From an uncultured Rhizobiaceae group bacterium (lineage in GTDB: Bacteria; Pseudomonadota; Alphaproteobacteria; Rhizobiales; Rhizobiaceae), in the NCBI GenBank assembly GCA_938044775.1, contig CALIOE010000082.1, forward strand, positions 1-32,883: a DNA stretch of 32,883 nt. Direction: 5' to 3'. Of the stretch, positions 15,219-24,000 are shown one piece after another; position 1 is the first letter of the stretch; each line of letters starts with the position of its first letter. Position numbers and translations under genes: made by a program. The notes beneath the pieces are model-generated. The model searched no databases. It saw only the letters and a list, made by a program, of their open reading frames with translations, and was not told the DNA's origin.

Positions 15219-16718
15219 TCATGTCATGGCCAATGCGCCAGCGCCATTTCCCGCTCTCCTGCCAAAAACGGCGCCGGATGTGAGCCCGGAGCCACCCGGA
15301 TAGCCGTTGAAAAATACACCGCCGATCAATTCACCACAGGCAAACAGCCCATCGATGGGTGTGTCGTTCTCACGCATAACTGCTCCGCGATCGTCAACTT
15401 GCAGGCCCCCATAGGTGAAGGTTATCCCTCCCGTTACCGGATAGGCCTTGAATGGGCCGGTGTCGATTTTTTGTGCCCAGTTGGATTTTGACAAAGCCAG
15501 GCCTTTAGTTCCCTTGCCGTCCTTGATGGTCGGATCGAACGGGACTCCATCGTCAACTGCCCGGTTGAATTCGTTGAGAGTCCGTCGAACAGCTGCCTTA
15601 TCAATGATCTCGTCCAATTGTTCGATCAATCCCTCCAGCGTTTCGGATTCGGAGAAATGTGCATCGTGGAAGCGATATTCGCCATAGAGCAGATCATCTA
15701 CCTTACTGTCGAATATCTGCCAGGCGAAATGTCCCGGCTGTTCAAGCACTGCTTTGCCAAACTGGGCGTATGTGTAGTTGCGAAAGTCCTTGCCTTCATC
15801 GACAAACCGCTGGCCGTTGGCGTTGACCATCACGCCGAGAAAGTAGCAAATCTTGCGGTAATTCTTTCGCTCCAGATGCGGTATTTCGAGATTGCCATAG
15901 TCCTTCATGTGAAGGTCCATCGGCGTCGCATGACAACCCTGAAAATGGCCATGCTGTTTCGCGCCAAGACCAAGTGCCAGTTCTATTCCTTCGCCGGTAT
16001 TGTGTGGAGTACCCCGCACTTTGGCCATGTCCCACTGATCGCCGATATATTTCTGACGCAATCGTGGATTTGCTTCAAACCCGCCGCAGCCCAGAATAAC
16101 GGCATTCGATCGTACTTCTTTCTGCTCACCCGTTGGGCTCTCCACCACAACGCCACAAACTGCAGCACCGTCTGTGATCAGATCAACCATCGCGCTGTCG
16201 TAACGAATGCGTCCCCCCATCTTGAGAAAGGCTGCCAGTTCGGCCTCCACGAGACCGACGCCCTCGTCTCGGGCAGCCAATGTGAGACCGCCCCAAAAAA
16301 TGTGCTTGCCATCTTTTTCAAAGGACTGACGCTCGTAGATTGGTTCGAATTTTATGCCGTGTTGAGCCAGCCAAAGCAGGGTGTCCTGAGAATGGTCGAT
16401 CAACGCCCGTTGCTCGCGGGAAAGAGGGCGTCCATCATTGAATCCGAGCAGGTCCTGTTCGAATTTATCGGCGGAGTATGCACCAAAATCCGTATCTGGC
16501 AGACGTGGGTCGTCAGGGTCTAGCAGCAACGGCAGCAGATCACGGGTATCATTGTAGACAAATCGCATCGCGCCGGCCGTATACTTGCTGTTGCCGCCAG
16601 CGAGTTTTTCGTCGGCCTTTTCGAGCATCAGTACATCGGCGCCAGCCTCACGTGCGGCGATCGCAGCACAAAGTGCTGCATTCCCGGAACCAACTACGAC
16701 TACATCAGCGTCAATCAT
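15219..16718 (-). CDS. tcuA: FAD-dependent tricarballylate dehydrogenase, TcuA-like
   Basis: Soluble flavoprotein of 499 aa of the succinate dehydrogenase/fumarate reductase flavoprotein superfamily. The N-terminal Rossmann dinucleotide motif [17 protein letters not shown] (6-22) with Glu at the end of strand 2 (LMLEKAD) binds FAD. The NAALCAA wording is characteristic of TcuA rather than of fumarate reductases. The C-terminal FAD segment [26 protein letters not shown], with the following GRRAG arginine, is near 455-490. TcuA oxidises tricarballylate to cis-aconitate in Salmonella and passes electrons to TcuB, a separate membrane protein not seen here. It overlaps the preceding D-2-hydroxyacid dehydrogenase gene by 8 nt. 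No Tat or Sec signal is present, so it is cytoplasmic. A related substrate such as a homologous tricarboxylate is possible. Confidence 0.85.
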   Translation of the reverse strand: MIDADVVVVGSGNAALCAAIAAREAGADVLMLEKADEKLAGGNSKYTAGAMRFVYNDTRDLLPLLLDPDDPRLPDTDFGAYSADKFEQDLLGFNDGRPLSREQRALIDHSQDTLLWLAQHGIKFEPIYERQSFEKDGKHIFWGGLTLAARDEGVGLVEAELAAFLKMGGRIRYDSAMVDLITDGAAVCGVVVESPTGEQKEVRSNAVILGCGGFEANPRLRQKYIGDQWDMAKVRGTPHNTGEGIELALGLGAKQHGHFQGCHATPMDLHMKDYGNLEIPHLERKNYRKICYFLGVMVNANGQRFVDEGKDFRNYTYAQFGKAVLEQPGHFAWQIFDSKVDDLLYGEYRFHDAHFSESETLEGLIEQLDEIIDKAAVRRTLNEFNRAVDDGVPFDPTIKDGKGTKGLALSKSNWAQKIDTGPFKAYPVTGGITFTYGGLQVDDRGAVMRENDTPIDGLFACGELIGGVFFNGYPGGSGLTSGAVFGRRAGNGAGALAMT

Positions 16719-17691
16719 CTTTTGCCCAAACCTCCGGGTTGATCATGTGGATGGGATCGCGGCCTTGATAGGCGATAATCTGATCAAATATGTCGCTGAA
16801 CTGCGTCTCATATTCCTCGTGACTCACATAGCCAATGTGAGGAGTGCAGACCACATTTGGCATGTGCAGCAAGGGATGGTCACCATCAAGGACGGGCTCA
16901 TCCTCATAGACGTCGACGGCGGCCGAGCCTGGTCGTCCAGATTGAAGTGCGGCGACCAGCGCTCCATCTTCAATCAAGCCGGCACGGCTGGTGTTCACGA
17001 TCAGCGCATTTGATTTCATCAAAGCCAGATCTGCGCCGGTAATGATACCGCGTGTTTCGGGATATAATCGAATGTGCAGTGACACCACATCGCTTTGCGC
17101 GAAGAATGCTTCGCGATTTTCCGCGACCAGGAAGCCATCGGCCTGCGCACGGTTACAAGAGGCATTGCCGCCAAAGACCAGAATTTCCATTCCAAATGAC
17201 GCACCGAAGCGTGCCACCGCTTCTCCAATGCGTCCGTATGAATAAATGCCCAAAGTCTTTCCGCGCAATGTATGACCGACGCCGACTTGCCAAACACCAG
17301 ATTTCAGGGCCGCCATTTGCTGGGGGATCTGCCGCATGGCTGCCAGAATGAGTCCAAATGTCAGTTCTGCTGCTGCAAATGAAGGTGTACCCTTATGCAT
17401 GTTGGAGCACAGCAAGATGCCGTTGCGCGTGCAGGCTTCAACGTCGACGTGCGGGTAAACACTTCGCTGGCTGATCAGTTCCAGTTTTGGAAGCCGATCG
17501 AGCAGATCGCCCGATATCTGCGTCCGCTCCCTGAACAAAACCAGTGCTTCGGTTTCAGATAGCCGCTCTGAGAGTCTTGTGATGTCCTGCACGTGGTCAT
17601 TCCAGATGGTGACATCGTTGCCGTCGAGTTTCGCGAAGCACGGAAGGTTCCGTAGGGTGTCAAAGTAGTCATCAAGGATGGTAATCTTCAT
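16711..17691 (-). CDS. D-2-hydroxyacid dehydrogenase family protein
   Basis: NAD(P)-dependent oxidoreductase of 326 aa. The nucleotide-binding motif, normally GxGxxG, reads Ser151-Tyr-Gly153-Arg-Ile-Gly156 (GIYSYGRIG), so the first glycine is replaced by serine. The catalytic triad is in place: Arg236 in [13 protein letters not shown], Glu in DVYEDEP (263-265) and His285 in [21 protein letters not shown] is the usual strand before it. The start at 17691 ([10 protein letters not shown]) is chosen because it matches the family N terminus; a TTG at 17715 lacks a Shine-Dalgarno. It is the first gene of the unit with tcuA (8-nt overlap), so it probably interconverts a 2-hydroxy- and 2-oxo-acid of the tricarboxylate pathway. 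The actual substrate is unknown. Confidence 0.88.
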   Translation of the reverse strand: MKITILDDYFDTLRNLPCFAKLDGNDVTIWNDHVQDITRLSERLSETEALVLFRERTQISGDLLDRLPKLELISQRSVYPHVDVEACTRNGILLCSNMHKGTPSFAAAELTFGLILAAMRQIPQQMAALKSGVWQVGVGHTLRGKTLGIYSYGRIGEAVARFGASFGMEILVFGGNASCNRAQADGFLVAENREAFFAQSDVVSLHIRLYPETRGIITGADLALMKSNALIVNTSRAGLIEDGALVAALQSGRPGSAAVDVYEDEPVLDGDHPLLHMPNVVCTPHIGYVSHEEYETQFSDIFDQIIAYQGRDPIHMINPEVWAKDD

Positions 17692-17797
17692 TGCTGGTCC
17701 ATGCATGACGGCCAAGCAGCTGACCAGCCTGATAGTGTTGGCACGATCAGGATGTTAGATCACGGCTATCCCACCTGGCAACGGGATGTTGGTTGGC

Positions 17798-17818
17798 GAT
17801 CACTGAGACCGTGTGATC
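17798..17818. promoter_or_regulatory. Inverted repeat in the divergent dehydrogenase/phosphatase promoter region
   Basis: GATCAC (17798-17803), 9-nt spacer, GTGATC (17813-17818) is a perfect 6-bp dyad; a further GATCACGG occurs at 17758-17765. The 200-bp gap serves two divergent genes, so an operator is plausible. The regulator is unknown and the half-sites are short. Confidence 0.3.
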
Positions 17819-17892
17819 TTCCCTTGCTTTGCAAATGGCGGTCCGTCAACGCATATTGATTACTCTCACCCGTTGCAGGGAGAATCATCGCT

Positions 17893-19050
17893 TTGGATCG
17901 ACGACATTTCAACACTGGTCTTGCTGCGTCGTTCGGCGCTGTTGCTTTGAATTCCTCTCTGGGCGGACCTGCCCGGGCGGCCTATCGCGGGCCAAACGTC
18001 GTCATTGTGCGCTTTGGCGGCGGGGTGCGCCGCAGTGAAACCATCGACCCGCAGCGCACTTATGCGCCCTATCTGCTGAATTCGCTGGCCCCGCGTGGTG
18101 TGCTCGTGCCCGATATGCAGATCGCTGACATTGAAGGCATGGACACGAGCCATGCTGAAGGAACCATCAACATATTGACCGGCCGTTACGCTGCCTGGCG
18201 TGATGCGACGCAGGAATTGTTGCTCAACAAAATTGAGCCAACGTCTCCAACGCTGTTCGAGTATTTGCGCAAGGCCTATGACATCGCTCCGCACGAAGCA
18301 CTTTTGATCAACGGCGAAGATCGACCTCAGGAGGAGTTTTTCTCCTTTGCCCGCCACAACAAGTTTGGCGGCGATTTTCGTGCCGAAGTCCTCAGTCTTT
18401 ATCGCTATAAACGCTGGCTCTACGGGAAATTGCTGGAGGAGAACGGCAGCGACGAAGTTCTGGCCGGACAGCTGCGGGATTCCATCCGCAAAATCGAAAA
18501 GCATGAACTGCCCGGTCGCAGTCCCCGTGCCAACGTAAGGCTCGATGCATTCTGGCAGCAATGGCGAGAAGACTATCGTGACGATGGATTCGTCAATCCC
18601 CGTGGCGACCGTTTGCTGACCGAGTTGGCGGTTCGTGCCATGCGCAAATTGCGTCCGCGTCTTATGATGATCAACTACCAGGACCCGGACTATGTACATT
18701 GGGGCAACGCCTCACACTACACCCGGGCCATTGCGATCATTGATCAGGGTCTGCAGCGCCTGGTCAATGAAGCCGACCGATTGGACCAATACGCAAATAA
18801 TACCGTTTTTGTGGTCGTTCCGGATTGTGGCCGTGATTCAAGTCCACTCAAGGAGCTGCCCTTTCAGCACCACTTTAACACTCGCTCTGCCCGAGAGATC
18901 TGGACCCTGGTCCTCGGTCCGGGCATTGATTCTGGTCGAGTCCTGGACCACACGGTGGACCAGACTCAAATCGCGGCGACCATTGGCGCGGTCATGGGTT
19001 TCAAGGCCGGCTACTCAGAGGCCGGCGCCATCGATGCCGTGTTTTCATGA
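17893..19050 (+). CDS. Tat-exported alkaline-phosphatase-superfamily protein
   Basis: Protein of 385 aa beginning DRRHFNTGLAASFGAVAL, a twin-arginine signal (RR at 3-4, hydrophobic region to about 22, cleavage near ARA at about 30). The mature part looks like an alkaline phosphatase/sulfatase-fold hydrolase: a first strand NVVIVRFGGG, a conserved EGTINILTGRY (about 90) at the place of the nucleophile loop of phosphodiesterases, a central QDPDYVHWG, and PDCGRDSS and HHFN near 315-330, which resemble the metal-binding SDHG and His ligands. Helical, basic inserts fill the middle. TTG 17893 is chosen because AGGGAGA (17877-17883) precedes it by 9 nt. It overlaps the membrane-protein gene by ATGA, so the two should be made together. 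The substrate is unknown; TAT export suggests a folded, metal-loaded enzyme. Confidence 0.7.
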   Translation: MDRRHFNTGLAASFGAVALNSSLGGPARAAYRGPNVVIVRFGGGVRRSETIDPQRTYAPYLLNSLAPRGVLVPDMQIADIEGMDTSHAEGTINILTGRYAAWRDATQELLLNKIEPTSPTLFEYLRKAYDIAPHEALLINGEDRPQEEFFSFARHNKFGGDFRAEVLSLYRYKRWLYGKLLEENGSDEVLAGQLRDSIRKIEKHELPGRSPRANVRLDAFWQQWREDYRDDGFVNPRGDRLLTELAVRAMRKLRPRLMMINYQDPDYVHWGNASHYTRAIAIIDQGLQRLVNEADRLDQYANNTVFVVVPDCGRDSSPLKELPFQHHFNTRSAREIWTLVLGPGIDSGRVLDHTVDQTQIAATIGAVMGFKAGYSEAGAIDAVFS

Positions 19051-20009
19051 GCGCTCAACGTAACGCGACGCAGCCTCTTAGGGGAGGGTTTGCGCTGCGA
19101 CTGATCGTTGCATTGCTCCGGTTTTTGGTCGGCATTGCTCTGTGCCTCCATCCTCTCACGGCAATCGTTGCTCTGGGTTGGATTACGCGAAGACTGAAGG
19201 GTCAAATCACGGCTCTCCTGAACGGCAGCCCTGCACCACCCTGGCCGGAACTGCTCATGCTGCATGAAGCCAGAGGAGCAGGGCGGTTCAAACTCTGGTT
19301 TGGCGGATTGTTGGCAAATGCTCGAGTCGGCGGCAAGGCATTCACAGCTGTTCTCATGTTTACGCTGCCCGTTTCAGCGCTCTGGTATGTGGGATGGATT
19401 GCCGGATGGGAGAATTCATTCAACAAGGGCTACGAGCAAGCTTTCTTCTGGCCAATGATCTCGTTTGGCGCCGTCATCGTATCTGCGCCCTTGCTGACGC
19501 TGCTGCCCATGGCAATCGCTCATCAGGCGGCAACCAATCGCGTTGCAGCCGTGTGGGAGCTGCGGTGGATATTCTCGCTCTACCGACATGCTCCGTGGAG
19601 CAATTTAGGACTCTTATTGATGATCGTTATCGGATTCGTCGCGCTGCTTGGTGTACGGGCATTGCCCACGTTTGCCGACCATATTTCGCAGCGGGTGGCA
19701 GCCGGTGAGCCGGCGAGTGTTGAACGGTATCTTTGGGAAATACGCCTGGCGGCAACCACACTCCTGTTCACCGGGCTACTGGTCTTGCGTTCTGCAATGG
19801 GCCGCGTCTATGCGAAAGCATCCGGCAGCCTGGAAAAAGGCAGGGCAGGTGGGGTTGTTTCCACCGGCATCTGCTATGCGCTCTCGACAGCAATTTGGCT
19901 CGCAGTGGTTTTTTCGTTCTTCCTGGCGCAGTTCCTGAACTACAATTGGTATTCCTGGCTCAATCAGCCTGTCCTGATGTTGCCCTGGCTCGGGACCCTC
20001 GCAGGATGA
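19047..20009 (+). CDS. Polytopic inner-membrane protein of unknown function
   Basis: A 320-aa protein with about seven to eight predicted hydrophobic segments (about 15-48, 95-120, 135-165, 188-210, 232-252 and 268-295, the first and last being longest) and no recognised catalytic motif. An amphipathic, Arg-rich stretch (about 165-190) may face the cytoplasm. I do not recognise a family. It begins on the stop codon of the Tat-exported phosphatase-like protein (ATGA) and ends 63 nt before the convergent aglK. The pairing suggests that it anchors, exports or feeds substrate to the phosphatase-like partner, but nothing in the sequence proves it. Confidence 0.65.
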   Translation: MSAQRNATQPLRGGFALRLIVALLRFLVGIALCLHPLTAIVALGWITRRLKGQITALLNGSPAPPWPELLMLHEARGAGRFKLWFGGLLANARVGGKAFTAVLMFTLPVSALWYVGWIAGWENSFNKGYEQAFFWPMISFGAVIVSAPLLTLLPMAIAHQAATNRVAAVWELRWIFSLYRHAPWSNLGLLLMIVIGFVALLGVRALPTFADHISQRVAAGEPASVERYLWEIRLAATTLLFTGLLVLRSAMGRVYAKASGSLEKGRAGGVVSTGICYALSTAIWLAVVFSFFLAQFLNYNWYSWLNQPVLMLPWLGTLAG

Positions 20010-20071
20010 ACATTTCCCACGCAACTTACGACACAGGTCGCAGGATGCGGCGGACGGCGATTGACGGTCAA

Positions 20072-21160
20072 TCAACGGTAGTAGAGCGATTGCCCATTGT
20101 GGAACAATTGAACTTTTTCAGGGACAGCCGAGACCCGGACTGTTTTGCCACGAAGATCACTGTGAATTCCGGGCAACTTCCCGATCACTGCATCATTGTC
20201 TCCGGATTTCTCGAAATAGAGCAACGTGACTTCGCCCAGGGCTTCAGTAATGTTGACCTTGCCTTCAAATAGGTAAGTCCCGGTCGTTTCTGTCATGTCC
20301 TCAGGCCGAACCCCGATATTGACCTTGAGACCCTTGTCAGCGTCCTGGGTCGGCACGGCAGAAATGGCAGTGCCGCCGCCATCCAACTTAACGGTGGTTT
20401 TTGCTCCCGTTTTGGTGACTTCCCCGGAGAGCAGATTCATAGCCGGAGAACCGATGAACTGAGCCACGAACTCGTTTTCGGGCCGTTCGTAAAGATCCAG
20501 AGGTGTGCCTACCTGTGCAATTCCCTTGTTTGCCAGGACCACGATTCTGGAGGCCAGTGTCATCGCCTCCACCTGATCATGGGTCACATAGATCATAGTG
20601 CTTTCCGGCATGGCTTCCTTGAGCTGGGCAATCTCGATGCGTGTTGCGACGCGCAGCGCCGCATCCAGGTTCGACAATGGTTCGTCGAACAAATAGACCT
20701 TTGGATCGCGCACGATTGATCTGCCGATCGCAACACGTTGCCGTTGGCCGCCAGACAGCGCTTTGGGCAGACGGTCCAGATATTCTTCCAGTTGCAGGGT
20801 TTTGGCAGTGCGAGCCACAGCTTCATCGATCTCCGACTGAGATTTCTTCGCCAGCTTCAGTGCAAATGTCATATTCTCCCGCACTGTCATGTGCGGATAG
20901 AGTGCATATGACTGGAACACCATCGCTATGCCGCGTTGCGCCGGCGGTATGTCATTGACCAGCATTCCGCCAATCTCGAGAGTGCCCTCGGTGATCTGCT
21001 CAAGTCCGGCGATCATTCGCAGCAAGGTGGACTTGCCGCAGCCGGACGGGCCGACAAAAACGATCAGTTCTCCCTGCTTGATATCAAGATCAATGCCCCT
21101 CAAAACATCGACGGTCCCGCCGTAGGTTTTGCCCACATCCTGTAATTTTACATCTGCCAC
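20072..21160 (-). CDS. aglK: ABC transporter ATP-binding protein AglK, alpha-glucoside importer
   Basis: ATPase (362 aa) of MalK type. Walker [10 protein letters not shown] (37-45), Gln83, LSGGQ (135-139), Walker B YLFDEP (156-161) and His194 are all present. A long C-terminal domain (about 240-362) with GVRPEDMTETTG and AVPEKVQLFHNG is typical of the OB/TOBE regulatory part. The start is GTG at 21160, with AAAGG about 8 nt upstream. It is last in the aglE-F-G-A-K operon, whose gene order equals that of Sinorhizobium meliloti, where it serves uptake of sucrose, maltose and trehalose. Its distinct sequence from the UgpC/MalK of the first operon argues for separate substrates. It is 26 nt downstream of aglA. 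Confidence 0.92.
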   Translation of the reverse strand: MADVKLQDVGKTYGGTVDVLRGIDLDIKQGELIVFVGPSGCGKSTLLRMIAGLEQITEGTLEIGGMLVNDIPPAQRGIAMVFQSYALYPHMTVRENMTFALKLAKKSQSEIDEAVARTAKTLQLEEYLDRLPKALSGGQRQRVAIGRSIVRDPKVYLFDEPLSNLDAALRVATRIEIAQLKEAMPESTMIYVTHDQVEAMTLASRIVVLANKGIAQVGTPLDLYERPENEFVAQFIGSPAMNLLSGEVTKTGAKTTVKLDGGGTAISAVPTQDADKGLKVNIGVRPEDMTETTGTYLFEGKVNITEALGEVTLLYFEKSGDNDAVIGKLPGIHSDLRGKTVRVSAVPEKVQLFHNGQSLYYR

Positions 21161-21186
21161 GGTTCAGACCTTTCAGATTGCGATGT

Positions 21187-22833
21187 TTATCGTTTGAGCC
21201 GAAGGCAAACCTGCCAGGGCCCAAGGTGCATCATTCCATCATCAGACATGTTGGCGCTGCCCAATTCCGAGCCAATTGATTGCCAGTCGCCGTTCGGAAG
21301 GTCGAAATCAGAGGGCGTATTGCTGACATTGAACGCACACAGAATTGTCTGATCACCCAGATGACGGCTGAACGACACTACGTCTCCGTCAGCCTTCAGG
21401 TCGCTGTGCTCACCGACAACCAGGGCCGGATGTGCCTGCCGAAACCGTATTGCCTTGCGATAGTGATGCAGAATTGCGCTCGGGTCGTCTTCCTGCGCCG
21501 CCACCGACAGGGCCAGATGTTCAGAAGCCACCGGTAGCCAGGGCTGTCCGTCGGAAAATCCACCATTTTGATTGCTGGGTTTCCACACCATTGGTGTACG
21601 ACAGCCATCGCGACCCCGAAATTCAGGCCAGAACTCTATCCCGTAGGGGTCTCGCAAGTCATCAAAACTTACATCCGCTTCCGGCAATCCAAGCTCTTCG
21701 CCCTGGTAGAGACAGACAGACCCTCGCAGGCACATGATCAAGGTCGCAAACATCCGTTGAGCGGCAGGCGTCAGATTCCAACGCGTGGCGTGGCGTTGCA
21801 CATCATGGTTTGAGAACGCCCAACAGGCCCAGCCGTCAGCAGCCACTTCATCGACCCGGCTCAAAACATTCACAATCCGAAGGGCTGTCGGCTGATCCCG
21901 AGCGAGAAACTCAAACGCATAGCACATTTGCATCAGCTCATCGCCGGCTGTGTACTGGCCCAGTATTTCCAGGCCAAACTGGGCGTCACCAACTTCTCCG
22001 ACCGCGGCGGCACCAAAGGGCTCCATCACCGATCGCAAACGGCGCAAAAAGGCCAGGTTTTCAGGACGGTTTTTGTCGAACAGGTGCTCCTGGTGATTAT
22101 AGGGATTCACCGATGGTGCTATTGATGCGTTGCGCTGCTCAATCGGCAATGCAGGATTGTCTCTCAGTTCGGCGTCGTGAAAATAGAAGTTGATTGTGTC
22201 CAGCCGGAATCCATCGACTCCGCGATTGAGCCAGAAAGTGGCAACATCAAGCAGCGCATCCTGAACTTCTTCGTTGTGAAAGTTGAGGTCCGGTTGCGAG
22301 GCGAGGAAGTTGTGCAAATAATATTGTTCACGCCGTCCATCCCATTGCCATGCAGAACCGCCGAAAATCGACAGCCAGTTTGTTGGCGGTGTGCCATCGG
22401 GCTTCGGGTCTGCCCAAACATACCAATCTGCCTTTGAGTTGGTTTTGTCCCTGCAGCTTTCTCCAAACCAGGCGTGCTGAACGCTGGTATGGCTCAACAC
22501 CAGGTCGATCATTACCCGAATACCCTGACGGTGCGCGGCGTCGACGACGGCGTCGAAGTCCGCAAGTGTGCCGAACATCGGGTCGACATCGCAATAATCA
22601 CTCACGTCATAGCCAAAGTCCTTCATCGGCGACACGAAGAAGGGTGAGATCCAGATGGCGTCTACGCCCAATGATGCAATATAAGGCATGCGTTGAACGA
22701 TACCTGCCAGATCACCGATGCCATCGCCATTGCTGTCCTGATAGCTGCGCGGATAGATTTGATAGATCGTGGCACCACGCCACCAATCCTGGTTTGCTGC
22801 ATTGTCCATCAAAGGAGCTGTGGCTGAATTCAT
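21187..22833 (-). CDS. aglA: Alpha-glucosidase AglA, GH13 family
   Basis: Cytoplasmic 548-aa GH13 enzyme (alpha-amylase superfamily, resembling subfamily 23). N-terminal WWRGATIYQIYPRSYQDS and GDGIGDLAGI are classical. The catalytic set is nucleophile Asp212 in DGFRLDT, acid/base Glu280 in AVGEVGD and transition-state stabiliser Asp344 in SNHDVQRH; the VMIDLVLSHTS motif with His115 also belongs to the active site. A C-terminal beta domain (about 460-548) ends the protein. It hydrolyses imported alpha-glucosides such as sucrose, maltose or trehalose. It lies 12 nt from aglG and 26 nt from aglK, so it is cotranscribed with them. No signal peptide is present, so the work is inside the cell. Confidence 0.95.
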   Translation of the reverse strand: MNSATAPLMDNAANQDWWRGATIYQIYPRSYQDSNGDGIGDLAGIVQRMPYIASLGVDAIWISPFFVSPMKDFGYDVSDYCDVDPMFGTLADFDAVVDAAHRQGIRVMIDLVLSHTSVQHAWFGESCRDKTNSKADWYVWADPKPDGTPPTNWLSIFGGSAWQWDGRREQYYLHNFLASQPDLNFHNEEVQDALLDVATFWLNRGVDGFRLDTINFYFHDAELRDNPALPIEQRNASIAPSVNPYNHQEHLFDKNRPENLAFLRRLRSVMEPFGAAAVGEVGDAQFGLEILGQYTAGDELMQMCYAFEFLARDQPTALRIVNVLSRVDEVAADGWACWAFSNHDVQRHATRWNLTPAAQRMFATLIMCLRGSVCLYQGEELGLPEADVSFDDLRDPYGIEFWPEFRGRDGCRTPMVWKPSNQNGGFSDGQPWLPVASEHLALSVAAQEDDPSAILHHYRKAIRFRQAHPALVVGEHSDLKADGDVVSFSRHLGDQTILCAFNVSNTPSDFDLPNGDWQSIGSELGSANMSDDGMMHLGPWQVCLRLKR

Positions 22834-22845
22834 GCTCTTGTGCTT

Positions 22846-24000
22846 CTATTTTACGGAGCCGGCCAACAGGCCGCGCACCAGATATTTTTGCATGGCAAAG
22901 AAGACCAGTAAGGGAACAGCAATCGAGACAAATGCTGCCGTCGCCAAAATCTCCCAATTGCCCCCTCGGGTTCCCAGAAGCTCGACGATCTGATTGGTCA
23001 TGACAGTGGTTTCGCCGGTGGCGTCGATAAGAAATACCTTAGCAACCAGCAGGTCGTTCCATGTCCACAGAAACTGGAAGATGGCGAAAGATGCGAGCGC
23101 CGGAAACGAGAGTGGCAAAATTATCTTCGTAAAGATCTGGAAATCAGTCGCACCATCAACTCTGGCATTCTCAATGATATCTCTGGGCAATCCGACCATG
23201 TAATTTCGCAACAGATAGATTGCGAGCGGCAAGCCAAACCCGGTATGGGCGAGCCAAACGCCCAAATAGCCTTTGCCAATCCCGATTCCCAGATGCAATC
23301 GCAGCAGCGGAATCAGAGCCAGTTGCAAGGGCACAACCAACAGCCCGACGACTATGGCAATCAAAATTGCACGGCCCGGGAAATCCATCCAGGCAAGCGC
23401 GTAAGCGGCAAAGGCGGCAATGACAATCGGAATGATAGTGGCCGGTATTGTCACCGTCAGCGTGTTGAAAAATGCCTTTGCCATACTGTCAGTGCTGTCG
23501 GCGCTGAACAGAACATTTTCGTAATTGCCGAGTGTAAATTCAGGTGGCGTGGTTGCTGTTGCAAAAACGCGCTGGCCACGACCGGTCAGTTCAACGGGGC
23601 TGGTCCAACGATAATCCCCGTTGGCCTGAACGGTTATCGTCTCACCATCTTTTAGCTCCGCCGTTTCACCGACTTTGTAAGCATCGATGGCACGGGAAGA
23701 CGTGCCCCAAACGGTAATCGTTGACGATCCTGCCGAGCCAAAGAGGTTGCCTTCAACAGTGTAGACACCGGCAACCACGAGTTGGACTCCCTCGTCGTCC
23801 GGGTCGGCGGAACGCAACGTTACGTTTTGCTGCGTCGGGAACAGCGATTGCCACCACCCGGAGCCGGATATCTGGTCTGCCGTGCGGAAGGAGGACACGA
23901 GCAGACCTACGGTCGGAAAGAGCCATAGAAGAACAAGCGCTACGACCGAAAAATGAACCGCCCAGCTCAGGCTTGATTTGCTTCCAGCTATATTGTCCAT
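22846..24000 (-). CDS. aglG: AglG, alpha-glucoside ABC permease with periplasmic insert
   Basis: MalG-type permease of 384 aa. TM1 is about 14-37. A polar, beta-rich segment follows at about 50-155, containing TVEGNLFGSAGSSTITVWGT and GETITVQANGDYRWTSPV. It is absent from ordinary MalG proteins but is carried by AglG-type ones. The five remaining helices carry the EAA loop ENARVDGATDFQIFTKIILPL (about 285) and the end KYLVRGLLAGSVK. ATG 24000 is used because it overlaps the aglF stop by one base (TGATG); an earlier frame back to 24219 is inside aglF. It pairs with AglF and the AglK ATPase. Confidence 0.93.
   Translation of the reverse strand: MDNIAGSKSSLSWAVHFSVVALVLLWLFPTVGLLVSSFRTADQISGSGWWQSLFPTQQNVTLRSADPDDEGVQLVVAGVYTVEGNLFGSAGSSTITVWGTSSRAIDAYKVGETAELKDGETITVQANGDYRWTSPVELTGRGQRVFATATTPPEFTLGNYENVLFSADSTDSMAKAFFNTLTVTIPATIIPIVIAAFAAYALAWMDFPGRAILIAIVVGLLVVPLQLALIPLLRLHLGIGIGKGYLGVWLAHTGFGLPLAIYLLRNYMVGLPRDIIENARVDGATDFQIFTKIILPLSFPALASFAIFQFLWTWNDLLVAKVFLIDATGETTVMTNQIVELLGTRGGNWEILATAAFVSIAVPLLVFFAMQKYLVRGLLAGSVK

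Noticed and set aside
15618-16523. Plus-strand open frame of 301 codons
   Set aside because: It is antisense to the well-supported tcuA gene, has no family motif and odd composition; a shadow frame.
22350-23003. Plus-strand open frame of 217 codons
   Set aside because: Antisense to aglA/aglG, strongly Arg/Ser/Cys-rich; a shadow frame.
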